Assembly (NCBI GenBank): GCA_910587185.1 | Contig: CAJULY010000006.1 | Location: 78,179-142,178, forward strand | DNA from: an uncultured Muribaculaceae bacterium | GTDB taxonomy: Bacteria > Bacteroidota > Bacteroidia > Bacteroidales > Muribaculaceae | Length of the DNA stretch: 64,000 nt | Reading direction: 5' to 3' | Part shown: positions 35,355-44,435 of the stretch, piece by piece | How positions within the stretch are numbered: position 1 is the stretch's first letter | Layout of the letters: each line of letters starts with the position of its first letter | The notes under the pieces: model-generated | Databases searched by the model: none | What the model saw: the letters and a program-made list of their open reading frames with translations, nothing else | What the model was told of the DNA's origin: nothing | Position numbers and translations under genes: made by a program

Positions 35355-37355
35355 TCAGCGGCGTGCCCGTTCCTTAATGATGCCGTGGCGGAAAGCATAG
35401 AGGAGTTCCATCAGTTCGTTGACCTGCGACTGCAACTCGCGACCTTTGTCAGTGTCGCGTACCCGCATGCGTCGTTGGCTCATCTCTACAATCTGTATTG
35501 TGCTGACAATGTCTGTGCCATGTATGATAGCGTCTTCTGCCGAAGAGAACGGTTCATGTTGCACAAGCTGGAATCCTCGGCTATGATATACAAGCGTATA
35601 GCCGGCTATGCCGGTTGTGTCATGATAAGCTTTAGCGAAACCTCCGTCTATGACCATCAGTTTTCCGTTGGCTCGTATGGGAGACTCACCTATATTCGTT
35701 CTTACGGGAACATGTCCGTTGATTATATGGCGGTGTTCGCCTTCGACTCCGAACGCATTAAGAATCATGTCGCATATCTTCTCGTCGTTACGCAGCTGAT
35801 AATAATAGCCTTTTTCCTCCTGATGCGTCGATGTGTCAGTCAGGAAATAACGCTCGAACGTGGCCATCTTCGATTTGTCGAACAGAGGCGAATCGGGACC
35901 GCACCAAAGATACCAGTAATAGTCAGTTGCGTAAAGGCGCTCATCCTGCGGGGAGTCGTCATTGAACGCGGATCGCATCAACATCCCTATCTGATGGAAT
36001 AACTCGCGTCCCTTGAATTTCTTGCCGTGAACGTCAACTTCTTTCAGAGTCCCGTCGGAATTAAGGGGCATTGAAGCATGGAACAGGAGATTGGAGTTAT
36101 AGACTCCGAACATACATCCGTTTGAAAACAGGCAGTCGATATGTTTTTTCAGACGGGTCGAGATGACAAACGAGTGATGCAGTTTGTTGACAAGATCTTC
36201 CTCTTCCGGAGTAAGTTTGATTGGATCGGAGGGATCGACGGTCGGGAAAAAAGTATCGCGCATCGTGTATTCTTTCCCGTCTATGAGGCACACTCCTTTT
36301 TCCTTATCGATATGCTCTATAAGCTTTCGGTCATCCATTCCCCACTCTGGATGGCGGTCGGTCATCTGCGCCTCAAGTTTGAACTGTATGACGCTGATAG
36401 CCTTGTGCATCTTCGCCAGAAGCCGGCGAGTCTTCTCGTTGTGGGTATTGTCGTCAGGATCAAGATGCGGTCCGAAATTGTCACAGGGATCGTTTCCGTA
36501 GGTTTCCATGGCGAATGTGGCCAAAGGCACGAGATTGATTCCATATCCTTCCTCAAGAGTAGCCATATTGCCGTAGCGCAATGAAAGACGCAGCACGTTG
36601 GCTATGCAGCAGTCGTTGCCGGCGGCGGCCCCCATCCATAGCGCGTCATGATTGCCCCATTGGATGTCAAATGTGCGGTACTTGCACAGCGTGTCCATAA
36701 TCAGGTGCGCTCCGGGACCACGGTCATATACATCCCCGAGAATATGGAGCTGGTCGATGCTGAGTTTCTGAATGACGTGACATAACGCGACAATGAATGC
36801 ATCGGACTGCCCGGTAGATATGATAGTCTCTATGATACGGTTGAAATAGGCCTGTTTGTCGTCGGCTGACTGCGATTCATGCAGCAGTTCTTCAAGAATG
36901 TACGCGTATTCCTTCGGCAATGCTTTTCTGACTTTCGAACGGGTGTATTTCGATGATACGGACTGACATATTTTTATGAGCTGATTAAGTGTGACCCGAT
37001 AAAAATCGTTTAGATTCTTTTCGGAAGCTCTTATTATCTGAAGTTTCCGCTCAGGGTAATAAATGAGCGAACAAAGCTGACGTATTTCTGATTCGCGGAG
37101 CGAAGAGCCGAAGCTTTCGGTCACTTTACGCTTTATATTTCCGGAGGCGTTGCGCAGAATGTGCTGGAAGGCCTCATATTCTCCATGAAGGTCAGCGACA
37201 AAATGTTCTGTACCCTTGGGCAGACTCATGATCGCTTCGAGATTCATTATTTCGGAACTTGCGCTCGAGATATCGGGAAATGACTGGGCAAGCAATTCGA
37301 GTACACGGCGGTCACCCTCTATTTTCTCCGGAGTCATATTATTTGTCTGTGACAT
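35355..37355 (-). CDS. fbp: Fructose-1,6-bisphosphatase class III
   Basis: 666 residues, the long Firmicutes-type class III FBPase also found in Bacteroidota. Metallophosphatase motifs: HFVADLHGEYEAF near the N-terminus, ILGDVYDRGPG, QWGNHDALWMGAAAGN and INGHVPVRTNIGE. Gluconeogenesis: fructose-1,6-bisphosphate to fructose-6-phosphate. Monocistronic with its own promoter; the divergent DUF5009 gene starts 195 bp away. Confidence 0.94.
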   Translation of the reverse strand: MSQTNNMTPEKIEGDRRVLELLAQSFPDISSASSEIMNLEAIMSLPKGTEHFVADLHGEYEAFQHILRNASGNIKRKVTESFGSSLRESEIRQLCSLIYYPERKLQIIRASEKNLNDFYRVTLNQLIKICQSVSSKYTRSKVRKALPKEYAYILEELLHESQSADDKQAYFNRIIETIISTGQSDAFIVALCHVIQKLSIDQLHILGDVYDRGPGAHLIMDTLCKYRTFDIQWGNHDALWMGAAAGNDCCIANVLRLSLRYGNMATLEEGYGINLVPLATFAMETYGNDPCDNFGPHLDPDDNTHNEKTRRLLAKMHKAISVIQFKLEAQMTDRHPEWGMDDRKLIEHIDKEKGVCLIDGKEYTMRDTFFPTVDPSDPIKLTPEEEDLVNKLHHSFVISTRLKKHIDCLFSNGCMFGVYNSNLLFHASMPLNSDGTLKEVDVHGKKFKGRELFHQIGMLMRSAFNDDSPQDERLYATDYYWYLWCGPDSPLFDKSKMATFERYFLTDTSTHQEEKGYYYQLRNDEKICDMILNAFGVEGEHRHIINGHVPVRTNIGESPIRANGKLMVIDGGFAKAYHDTTGIAGYTLVYHSRGFQLVQHEPFSSAEDAIIHGTDIVSTIQIVEMSQRRMRVRDTDKGRELQSQVNELMELLYAFRHGIIKERARR

Positions 37356-37377
37356 ATTCTTCAGATCTATTTCTCCA

Positions 37378-37407
37378 CAAAATTACAAAACGAAAGCTGA
37401 ATTGCAA
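37378..37407 (-). promoter_or_regulatory. Promoter of fbp
   Basis: TTG (37407-37405), 19 bp, TAATTTTG (37385-37378) on the minus strand. Confidence 0.7.
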
Positions 37408-37426
37408 TGCCGCGGGGTTAAAATAC

Positions 37427-37457
37427 TTTGAAATATGCGGCATAATCTTTAATTTTG
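37427..37457 (+). promoter_or_regulatory. Promoter of the DUF5009 gene
   Basis: TTTG (37427-37430), 19 bp, TAATTTTG (37450-37457). The leader would be about 85 nt and contains the 42-bp motif. Confidence 0.7.
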
Positions 37458-37501
37458 TCCAAGATAATAAAAATGTAAATGATTCTTAGAATTGATCTAC
37501 G

Positions 37502-37543
37502 TCAGTTCATAATTAACATTTTGGAATAAGTTTAAATCAGTTC
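37502..37543 (+). repeat. 42-bp intergenic motif, copy A
   Basis: TCAGTTC is repeated at both ends (37502-37508 and 37537-37543) around AATTAACATTTTG and AATAAGTTTAAA. 39 of 42 bases are identical to copy B (47187-47228, other strand). It lies 6 bp before the ATG of the DUF5009 gene, inside the predicted leader. Confidence 0.65.
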
Positions 37544-37549
37544 ATTATT

Positions 37550-38656
37550 ATGCCAGTTTCAGTGAATGCAAAAGCTACGGATTTGACAAAGTCAGGCCGC
37601 TTGTCGTCGCTTGATATTTTGCGCGGCCTCGATCTGTTCCTTCTCGTTTTTCTTCAGCCGGTGCTTTTGTCGGTGCTCTCCCATTTTGATTATTCGTGGG
37701 CCAAAAGTATTTTATATCAGCTTGACCATGAAGTGTGGGAGGGATTTCGATTCTGGGATCTTATCATGCCCCTGTTCCTCTTCATGGCAGGTACATCGAT
37801 GCCTTTCTCTTTTTCCAAATATTCCGGTCAGGGCGCGAAGAAAAAGGCTTACAGTCATGTACTCAGGCGTTTTTTCATTCTGTTTTTTCTCGGAATGGTC
37901 GTGCAGGGAAATGTACTCGCATTTTCTTGGGAGGCCATAAATATTTATGTCAATACTCTTCAGGCTATTGCAGCGGGTTATTTGATCTCGGCTGTACTGA
38001 TTCTGGAGTTCAATACACGCGGGCGCCTGTTGATGACAGTGGTGTTGCTACTTGCCTATTCAATTCCAATGTCGGTTCACGGGGACTTCTCGCCGGAAGG
38101 CAATCTCGCCAACATTATTGATGCCGCCATACTTGCCGGATTTCGCGGAGATCCCTCCTATACGTGGATTCTGAGCACGTTGACATTTGCCGTGACAGTG
38201 ATGCTCGGAGTTTTCGCAGGTCAGATAATCAAGGAAGGAAGAAACAATCCGTCGCTGGTTACCAAGAAATTATTGTTGATTGGTCTGGCTCTTGTTTGTG
38301 TGGCGTTTGTATGGAGTTTTGAAACGCCGATCATCAAACGTATATGGACAGGAAGCATGACGTTGCTTTCGGGCGGCTACTGTTTCATCCTGATGGGACT
38401 TTTCTATTACTGGATAGACGGCAAAGGCCACAGTCGCGGCCTCGAGTGGTTGAAAATATACGGAATGAATGCCATAACGGCTTATATTCTCGGAGAAATA
38501 ATCAGCTTCAGATCCATAGTGCGTTCGCTGACCTGGGGACTGGAACCTTATCTCGGCGAGGAGTGGTATGCTACCGTGATCACCTTCGGTAACTTCCTTG
38601 TGCTTTTCTTTATACTGAAATTTATGTATCGTTACAGGATCTTTCTTAAGATCTGA
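37550..38656 (+). CDS. DUF5009 / acyltransferase-like membrane protein
   Basis: 368 residues with about 10 membrane helices. SLDILRGLDLFLLVFLQP and EGFRFWDLIMPLFLFMAGTSMPFS are characteristic of the DUF5009/heparan-alpha-glucosaminide N-acetyltransferase-like group (NagX-like). Members acetylate or modify sugars across membranes; no enzymatic role is proven here. The 3' end overlaps the convergent GNAT gene by 11 bp. Copy A of the 42-bp motif precedes the start. Confidence 0.88.
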   Translation: MPVSVNAKATDLTKSGRLSSLDILRGLDLFLLVFLQPVLLSVLSHFDYSWAKSILYQLDHEVWEGFRFWDLIMPLFLFMAGTSMPFSFSKYSGQGAKKKAYSHVLRRFFILFFLGMVVQGNVLAFSWEAINIYVNTLQAIAAGYLISAVLILEFNTRGRLLMTVVLLLAYSIPMSVHGDFSPEGNLANIIDAAILAGFRGDPSYTWILSTLTFAVTVMLGVFAGQIIKEGRNNPSLVTKKLLLIGLALVCVAFVWSFETPIIKRIWTGSMTLLSGGYCFILMGLFYYWIDGKGHSRGLEWLKIYGMNAITAYILGEIISFRSIVRSLTWGLEPYLGEEWYATVITFGNFLVLFFILKFMYRYRIFLKI

Positions 38657-39173
38657 CAAGCAATTTTTGAAAAAAGAGCGCGTCGGAATAGCTTTCGCCT
38701 CTGCGTATCCATGACCTTAGACAGCCGGCTGTGTTGAATCCTGCCGACTCGAACAAAGAGAGTGAAGCGACATTAGTCCGTGAGATTATCGCCCAAAGCT
38801 GATGGAGTCCCAGTTCCTCACGGCAATATTCCGAAAGGAGCAGTAGTGCATCTTTTCCGTAACCTCTGCGCCTGAAAGAGCCGTCTATGACGATTCCGAC
38901 CCCGCTTTTCCGGTTCAAGGCGTCATAATCATAGAGATCGATGCAACCTAACGCTTCTCCCGTAGCGTTAAGAGTAATTATCATTCTCAGTTGTCCTGAG
39001 GCGTTTGGATCAGGGTTATAACAGTTGACATAGTCCTGAAGCAATTTTTTCGACATTGGCGCACGGACAGCGCCGTCGCTCCATATTGTGGCGTCGTTTT
39101 CCCACAGATACATGCTTTCGATATCGGCAGGCTCGGGTGCACGGAGTGAAATAATGTTGTCTGTAAGCATCAT
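38646..39173 (-). CDS. GNAT family N-acetyltransferase (RimJ/RimL-like)
   Basis: 175 residues. GNAT acetyl-CoA binding: GVGIVIDGSFRRRGYGKDALLLL (motif A, R/Q-x-x-G-x-G/A) and AIISRTNVASLSLFESAGF (motif B). The domain type acetylates ribosomal protein termini or small amines; substrate unknown. Last gene of the dxr unit, 1 bp after recR. Confidence 0.88.
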   Translation of the reverse strand: MMLTDNIISLRAPEPADIESMYLWENDATIWSDGAVRAPMSKKLLQDYVNCYNPDPNASGQLRMIITLNATGEALGCIDLYDYDALNRKSGVGIVIDGSFRRRGYGKDALLLLSEYCREELGLHQLWAIISRTNVASLSLFESAGFNTAGCLRSWIRRGESYSDALFFQKLLVRS

Positions 39174-39174
39174 T

Positions 39175-39804
39175 TTAGACTGAGAATGATTCTGAAAACA
39201 GTGTGCGCTGGAGCAGTGAGCGTCCGAGCGTTATTTCGTCCGTGTATTCCAGATCGTTTCCGACGGCCACTCCACGGGCAAGCTGGGTGATTCTGACCTC
39301 GGGGAAATCAGATAGTTTCCGGTAGATATAGAAGTTCGTCGTATCTCCTTCCATTGTGGCCCCGAGAGCAAGAATGACTTCCTTTACTTCTCCGGTGGCT
39401 ACCCTTTCAACAAGAGAATCTATATTGAGACTTTCCGGGCCTATGCCGTCCATCGGGGAGATAACGCCTCCGAGTACATGATAGAGACCACCGAACTGAC
39501 GGGTGCGCTCCATGATCATGACATCATTGACATTCTCGACAACGCAGACCGTAGAGCGATCGCGATGAGGCGACGAGCATATCGGACAGATATCTGTTTC
39601 CGAAATGTTATGGCAGGTCTTGCAGTATCTTATGCCGCGGCGCAGATTGATGATCGCTTCCCCGAGGGCGACTCCTTCCGATTCATCACGCCTGAGAATA
39701 TGTAATGCCAGGCGTAAGGCTGTCTTGCGCCCTACGCCCGGCAGATGGGACAGTTCAGTGACCGCCTGTTCGAGAAGCGACGACGGGTATTGTTCGTTGT
39801 CCAC
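39175..39804 (-). CDS. recR: Recombination mediator RecR
   Basis: 209 residues. Helix-hairpin-helix LPGVGRKTALRLALHIL, a C4 zinc finger (CKTCHNISETDICPICSS), and a TOPRIM segment VCVVENVNDVMIMERT. RecR acts with RecF/RecO to load RecA on gapped DNA. 9 bp after the M49 peptidase gene and followed closely by the GNAT gene. Confidence 0.95.
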   Translation of the reverse strand: MDNEQYPSSLLEQAVTELSHLPGVGRKTALRLALHILRRDESEGVALGEAIINLRRGIRYCKTCHNISETDICPICSSPHRDRSTVCVVENVNDVMIMERTRQFGGLYHVLGGVISPMDGIGPESLNIDSLVERVATGEVKEVILALGATMEGDTTNFYIYRKLSDFPEVRITQLARGVAVGNDLEYTDEITLGRSLLQRTLFSESFSV

Positions 39805-39813
39805 TGTCTATGG

Positions 39814-41823
39814 TTATTCGGTGAGAGTTGAATAGTCGCTTGAATAGCGAAGCATCTGAGGCAGATAATCCTCGGTATAGCTTACAGTCACATCGGTAAT
39901 TTCGCCCTTGTCGTTCTTGACAGGAGTATAGACAGGATTGACGAATCCACGGTAGGGGGCGATGTCAAGGTGCGAGTAGCGGTCGAGAATCTCCTTGTGG
40001 AGCTCCGGATTGACTTTGACGGCATATTGCTCTACAAGCTGACGGCCCGCTTCATAGTCACCTTCGCTCTTGATACGTTGTATTTCTTTAAGCAATTCGC
40101 CGAAGAGCTGGCGCAGACGGGGATAATCGTTTATCTTGACATAGGTTTTGCCGTTCTCTTTGACGAGTTCAACTACATTTTCAGCTTTTCCCTTCTCCAG
40201 AACCCATTCTGAAATAAGTTTGCGGTTACGCATGTGGGCTTCCTCGACATCTTTTCCGGGTTCGATTCTCATGAGCTGGGTCATCAGTCCATTGAGAAGA
40301 TACTTGTAATATTCGGCTTTGTAGGCTTCAGGATTGTCAAGCAGTCCCAATTCGATGAGCTTAGGATCAGCGAGATAATACAGCGCGAAAAGGTCAGCGC
40401 GAGCCTCTTCCAGAGTGGAGCCATGGGCTTTGAGAGCATCCGGATCAACGCCCGGAAGCATCCGGCCCGAGCCGTGGCCGAGACACTCGTGGAGGTCCGT
40501 GTGGAGATTGTCGGTGATGAACAGGTATTTGTCAAGAAGGTCGCGCGTAGCTGCGTCAGGCACAAATTCGTCATTGAAGCCGTTGCCATGCGAAGCCTCA
40601 TCGTAGGCCTGAGTGATGTTCTCAATGGTTACGGATTTCGAACCGTGGGCCGCGCGTATCCAGTTGGCGTTCGGCAGATTTATTCCGATAGGAGTGGCGG
40701 GATAGGCATCCCCTGCAAGAATAGCGGCAGTTATGACTTTTGCTGTTACGCCTTTCACTTTGTCTTTACGGAAACGCGGATCAACGGGGGAGTGGTCCTC
40801 GAACCACTGGGCGTTGGCCGATATTACTTCCGTGCGGTGCGAAGCCTCGTTGTTCTTGAAATTTACTATCGATTCAAAGTTGCCTGTCATGCCCAACGGA
40901 TCGTCGTAGCTCTCGATGAATCCGTTGATGAAGTCAACACGGGAATCGGTATCATCCACCCAGAGAATGGAATAATCGTCGAAATCTTTCAGATCGCCGG
41001 TCTTGTAATACTTTATGAGACTTTCGATGACTTTTTTCTGTTTGGCATTCTCGGCATATTTTGACGCTTCCTCAAGGTTCTTGACGATGCGTTCGATAGC
41101 CGGCGAATATAAGCCGCCGATTTTATATGTTTCTTCAACTACCTTTCCGTTTTTCTTTGTGACGCGGCGGTTAAGGCCATAAGATATCGGTGTGAGATCG
41201 GTAGTGTCTTTTACAGCCGCATAGAAATCTTCCACTTCTTTCTGGGTCACTCCTTCATAGAGGTTGGTGGCGGAGGTGGCTATAAGGTCTTTACCCTCTT
41301 CCTGATTAACCTTCTTTGCCATGAAAGATGGATCAAAGATGACTTTTTTCAACACGGACAGATTCTTTGGCTGTTTTTTAGCGGGGAGTGCCTTGACCTG
41401 CGCGTCAAGGAATTTTTCCGAGAATTCAGGCACGAACTTATCCATTGAGTAGTGGTGGTGAATTCCGTTGCCGAACTCAACTTGTTTCAGATATTTCACG
41501 AAGGCCTTATAGTCGGAAGTCTCTTTTGATCCTTTGTAGTTCTTATAGATATTCTCGAGAAGCGAGCGGATCTGAAGATTGTAACGGTTATTCTGGTCCC
41601 AAAGAATGTCGCGACCTGCAATAGCGGCCTCTGTCAGGTGATAGATAAGCTTTTTCTGGTCGAGTGTCAGCCGGTCAAACCCGGGAACCTGGTAACGGAG
41701 TACTTCGATGTCAGCGAAGCGGTCCACGACATAATTGAATTTCGAGCTCTCTTTTGCCATGATTGATGAGGTGCCGATAACAAGAGCAAGTCCTGCTGAG
41801 GCGGCGGTTTTGATAAAAGTCAT
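39814..41823 (-). CDS. Secreted M49 (dipeptidyl-peptidase III-like) metallopeptidase
   Basis: 669 residues with a signal peptide (MTFIKTAASAGLALVIGTSSIMA). The M49 zinc signature is HECLGHGSGRM and the third ligand lies in the EEARADLFALYY helix, as in DPP III. The C-terminal half carries the family fold. DPP III cleaves dipeptides from N-termini of oligopeptides; with the export signal this one probably acts in the periplasm or outside. Part of the dxr-rseP-rlmI-like operon, 43 bp after the methyltransferase gene. Confidence 0.92.
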   Translation of the reverse strand: MTFIKTAASAGLALVIGTSSIMAKESSKFNYVVDRFADIEVLRYQVPGFDRLTLDQKKLIYHLTEAAIAGRDILWDQNNRYNLQIRSLLENIYKNYKGSKETSDYKAFVKYLKQVEFGNGIHHHYSMDKFVPEFSEKFLDAQVKALPAKKQPKNLSVLKKVIFDPSFMAKKVNQEEGKDLIATSATNLYEGVTQKEVEDFYAAVKDTTDLTPISYGLNRRVTKKNGKVVEETYKIGGLYSPAIERIVKNLEEASKYAENAKQKKVIESLIKYYKTGDLKDFDDYSILWVDDTDSRVDFINGFIESYDDPLGMTGNFESIVNFKNNEASHRTEVISANAQWFEDHSPVDPRFRKDKVKGVTAKVITAAILAGDAYPATPIGINLPNANWIRAAHGSKSVTIENITQAYDEASHGNGFNDEFVPDAATRDLLDKYLFITDNLHTDLHECLGHGSGRMLPGVDPDALKAHGSTLEEARADLFALYYLADPKLIELGLLDNPEAYKAEYYKYLLNGLMTQLMRIEPGKDVEEAHMRNRKLISEWVLEKGKAENVVELVKENGKTYVKINDYPRLRQLFGELLKEIQRIKSEGDYEAGRQLVEQYAVKVNPELHKEILDRYSHLDIAPYRGFVNPVYTPVKNDKGEITDVTVSYTEDYLPQMLRYSSDYSTLTE

Positions 41824-41866
41824 TATATTGATCGACAGTTTAGGATTGTTTTTATGATGGGAAAGT

Positions 41867-43051
41867 TTATTCGATATAAAGTATGAGACCTTTGAGGTAC
41901 TCGCCTTCAGGATGGTAAATGTTTATGGGGTGGTCAGCCGGCTGGGTGAGTTGATGGAGAATTCTGACACGGCGACCAACCTGGGCTGCCGCGGAAAAGA
42001 CAGCCAGCCGGAACTGTTCCTTAGACACAGCCTGGGAACAGGAGAAAGTGAACAGAATGCTCCCTTCGGGCATTTTTTCCATTGCGCGCGCGTTCAGTTT
42101 CTGATAACCTCGCAGGGCGTTTTTAATCGCTCCGCGATGTTTCGCGAATGCCGGAGGGTCAAGAACCACGAGATCGTATGCTCCGTCTTTCATTTCTGCC
42201 AGATATTTGAACGCGTCCTCGGCAAAGGCTTCATGCGGAGCGTCATCGCCGAAATTAAGCCTGACATTGTCGCGGGTCAGAGAGACGGCTTTTGCAGAAC
42301 TATCGACAGAATGCACCAGAGTGGCGCCCCCTGAAAGGGCATACACTGAGAATCCGCCGGTGTAACAGAACATGTTCAGTACGCGCCGACCTCGGGCGAA
42401 GTGTCGGAGCAGACTCCGGTTGTCGCGTTGATCCACGAAAAAACCGGTCTTCTGACCTTTCAGCCAGTCAACACGGAACTTCAGGCCGTTCTCGACAGCT
42501 ATGTCCGTGTCATAGGAGCCTATGATATAATCGTTCTGCGGATCAAGACTCGCTTTATAGGGTAACGTTGTCTCAGATTTATAATAGACATTTCTCAGCG
42601 ATGCGCCCGGAAGGCTGACAAGGCACTCGGCTATTATGTCGCGGGCATAGTGCATGCCGACAGAGTGGGCTTGCACTACGGCCGTTTGCCCATAGACATC
42701 TACAATAAGTCCCGGCAGGAAGTCGCCTTCGCCATGGACCAGACGAAACGCGTTGTTGTCATCTCTGAGAAGTCCCAGAGCTTTGCGGAGTCTCAAAGCG
42801 TTGTTAAGCCGGTTGAAATAATATTCTCGGTTTATTTCGATTATTTCATCGGAGAGCATCCGGACTGCGATACTCCCAATCTGATAATGGCCGACTCCGA
42901 GTGGAGTGCCGTCGGATGATCTGACTTCGACTATATCTCCCTCTTCGAGGTTTTCCGGTGCTGACGCAATAGCCCCCGAGAATACCCAGGGATGAAAACG
43001 TCTGAGCGATTCTTCTTTGCCGCGGCGCAAAGTTATGACTGGATAATTCAT
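41867..43051 (-). CDS. RlmI-like rRNA (cytosine-C5) methyltransferase
   Basis: 394 residues. N-terminal PUA-like domain (about 1-80), then a class I SAM methyltransferase with VLNMFCYTGGFSVYAL, a D-Q-R-D-N-R motif (FFVDQRDNR) and the catalytic VVLDPPAFAK. Length and motifs match the RlmI family, which methylates 23S rRNA C1962; the precise site is inferred. 13 bp after rseP. Confidence 0.9.
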   Translation of the reverse strand: MNYPVITLRRGKEESLRRFHPWVFSGAIASAPENLEEGDIVEVRSSDGTPLGVGHYQIGSIAVRMLSDEIIEINREYYFNRLNNALRLRKALGLLRDDNNAFRLVHGEGDFLPGLIVDVYGQTAVVQAHSVGMHYARDIIAECLVSLPGASLRNVYYKSETTLPYKASLDPQNDYIIGSYDTDIAVENGLKFRVDWLKGQKTGFFVDQRDNRSLLRHFARGRRVLNMFCYTGGFSVYALSGGATLVHSVDSSAKAVSLTRDNVRLNFGDDAPHEAFAEDAFKYLAEMKDGAYDLVVLDPPAFAKHRGAIKNALRGYQKLNARAMEKMPEGSILFTFSCSQAVSKEQFRLAVFSAAAQVGRRVRILHQLTQPADHPINIYHPEGEYLKGLILYIE

Positions 43052-43064
43052 ATCTTGTTATTGG

Positions 43065-44426
43065 TTAGAATAGGGCGCGGACTATGTCGGCGCCGTTGGC
43101 ATACAAGAGGAGAGCCAAGAGGAAGAACATTCCGGCAACCTGTGCGTACTCGAGAACTTTCTCTGCCGGTTTACGCCGAGTGATTATCTCGTAGAGAAGG
43201 AAAAGTACATGGCCGCCGTCAAGTGCAGGAATAGGAAGGATGTTCATGAAAGCGAGAGCAACGGAGAGGAAGGCCGTGATTTCCCAGAACGACAGCCAGT
43301 TCCAGCGTTCGGGGAACATGTCGCCTATGGCGCCGAAGCCGCCTATGCTTGTCGCGCCTTCTTTGGTGAACACGTGTTTCATCGAGCTGACATAGTTGGT
43401 CAGCATCTTTGTTCCGTTCTCAACTCCCTTGGGAAATGAACGGAAAAATCCATAATTGACAGTGACGGTAGGATATACATCGGTTATACGCTTCAGCTGG
43501 AAGCCGAGTTTTCCGCCTTCGTTAGGCGTAATGGGCATAGTGATCGCTTTCCCGTCGCGTTCAACGGTGACTGTCGTTTTTTTACCAGCATATTTCTGCA
43601 ACGCAGATGTCAGTTCTGAGTAAGCGCGGGTGGAGAGTGTGTCAATCTTTACTATCCGGTCGTTTTCCTTTATCCCGGCTTCGCTTGCGGGACTCATTCC
43701 CTGGACTTTATCCACAACCACAGGCTGGCGGTAGGTCATAAATCCGTCTTTGCCGAGTCTGACGAGAAAATCTGACGGCAGATTGATTTTTACGGTGTCT
43801 CTACGGTTGCGGAGCACCTCTACGGTTTTGGCCGAGGCGGTCGTGTAGAGAAAATCTTCCTTTGAGGCATCTATTTTCTTGCCGTCGGCTGTAAGGGGAA
43901 TGTCTCCGTTGCGGAATCCCGCCTCGATAGCCACCGGAGAGAAATCCATGCCTTCCGTAGCCTGATCGAGAGGAATGAATTTATTCCCCCACCAGAATGC
44001 TATGCCCGCATAGATGAGAATTGCAAGAATGAAATTAAAGAGTACTCCTCCTATCATCACGAGGAGTCGCTGATAGGCCGGTTTCGAACGGAATTCCCAT
44101 GGTTGAGCCGGCTGTTTCATCTGTTCCTTGTCCATGGACTCGTCGATCATGCCGGCTATTTTGACGTAACCGCCGAGGGGGAGCCAACCGATACCATATT
44201 CGGTGTCGCGCCATGTGGCTCTTTCATTTCCGTTTTTATCATATTTCGGTTTCCCTTTCTTCGGTTTCCATTTGAAAAGAGAAAACCAGGGGTTGAAAAA
44301 AAGGTAGAATTTTTCTACTTTGATGCCGAACATACGCGCTATTATGTAGTGGCCGAATTCATGTATGATGACCAGAAAGGCGAGTGCTACAATAAGCTGC
44401 AGGGCTTTCATCAGGAATGGTTCCAT
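43065..44426 (-). CDS. rseP: RIP metalloprotease RseP (site-2 protease)
   Basis: 453 residues with about four membrane helices. Zinc motif HEFGH (22-26) in the first helix, PDZ domain(s) in the middle (AGIKENDRIVKIDTLS), and the second catalytic motif NILPIPALDGGHVLF in the C-terminal part. Site-2 proteases cleave anti-sigma factors and leftover signal peptides inside the membrane. Only one PDZ is clear, and a charged insertion (KWKPKKGKPKYDKNGNE) precedes it, normal for Bacteroidota. 9 bp after dxr. Confidence 0.94.
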   Translation of the reverse strand: MEPFLMKALQLIVALAFLVIIHEFGHYIIARMFGIKVEKFYLFFNPWFSLFKWKPKKGKPKYDKNGNERATWRDTEYGIGWLPLGGYVKIAGMIDESMDKEQMKQPAQPWEFRSKPAYQRLLVMIGGVLFNFILAILIYAGIAFWWGNKFIPLDQATEGMDFSPVAIEAGFRNGDIPLTADGKKIDASKEDFLYTTASAKTVEVLRNRRDTVKINLPSDFLVRLGKDGFMTYRQPVVVDKVQGMSPASEAGIKENDRIVKIDTLSTRAYSELTSALQKYAGKKTTVTVERDGKAITMPITPNEGGKLGFQLKRITDVYPTVTVNYGFFRSFPKGVENGTKMLTNYVSSMKHVFTKEGATSIGGFGAIGDMFPERWNWLSFWEITAFLSVALAFMNILPIPALDGGHVLFLLYEIITRRKPAEKVLEYAQVAGMFFLLALLLYANGADIVRALF

Positions 44427-44435
44427 ATTCTGTCG

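Noticed and set aside
40234..41064. A 276-codon frame on the plus strand opposite the M49 peptidase
   Set aside because: Antisense shadow of the zinc-site region.
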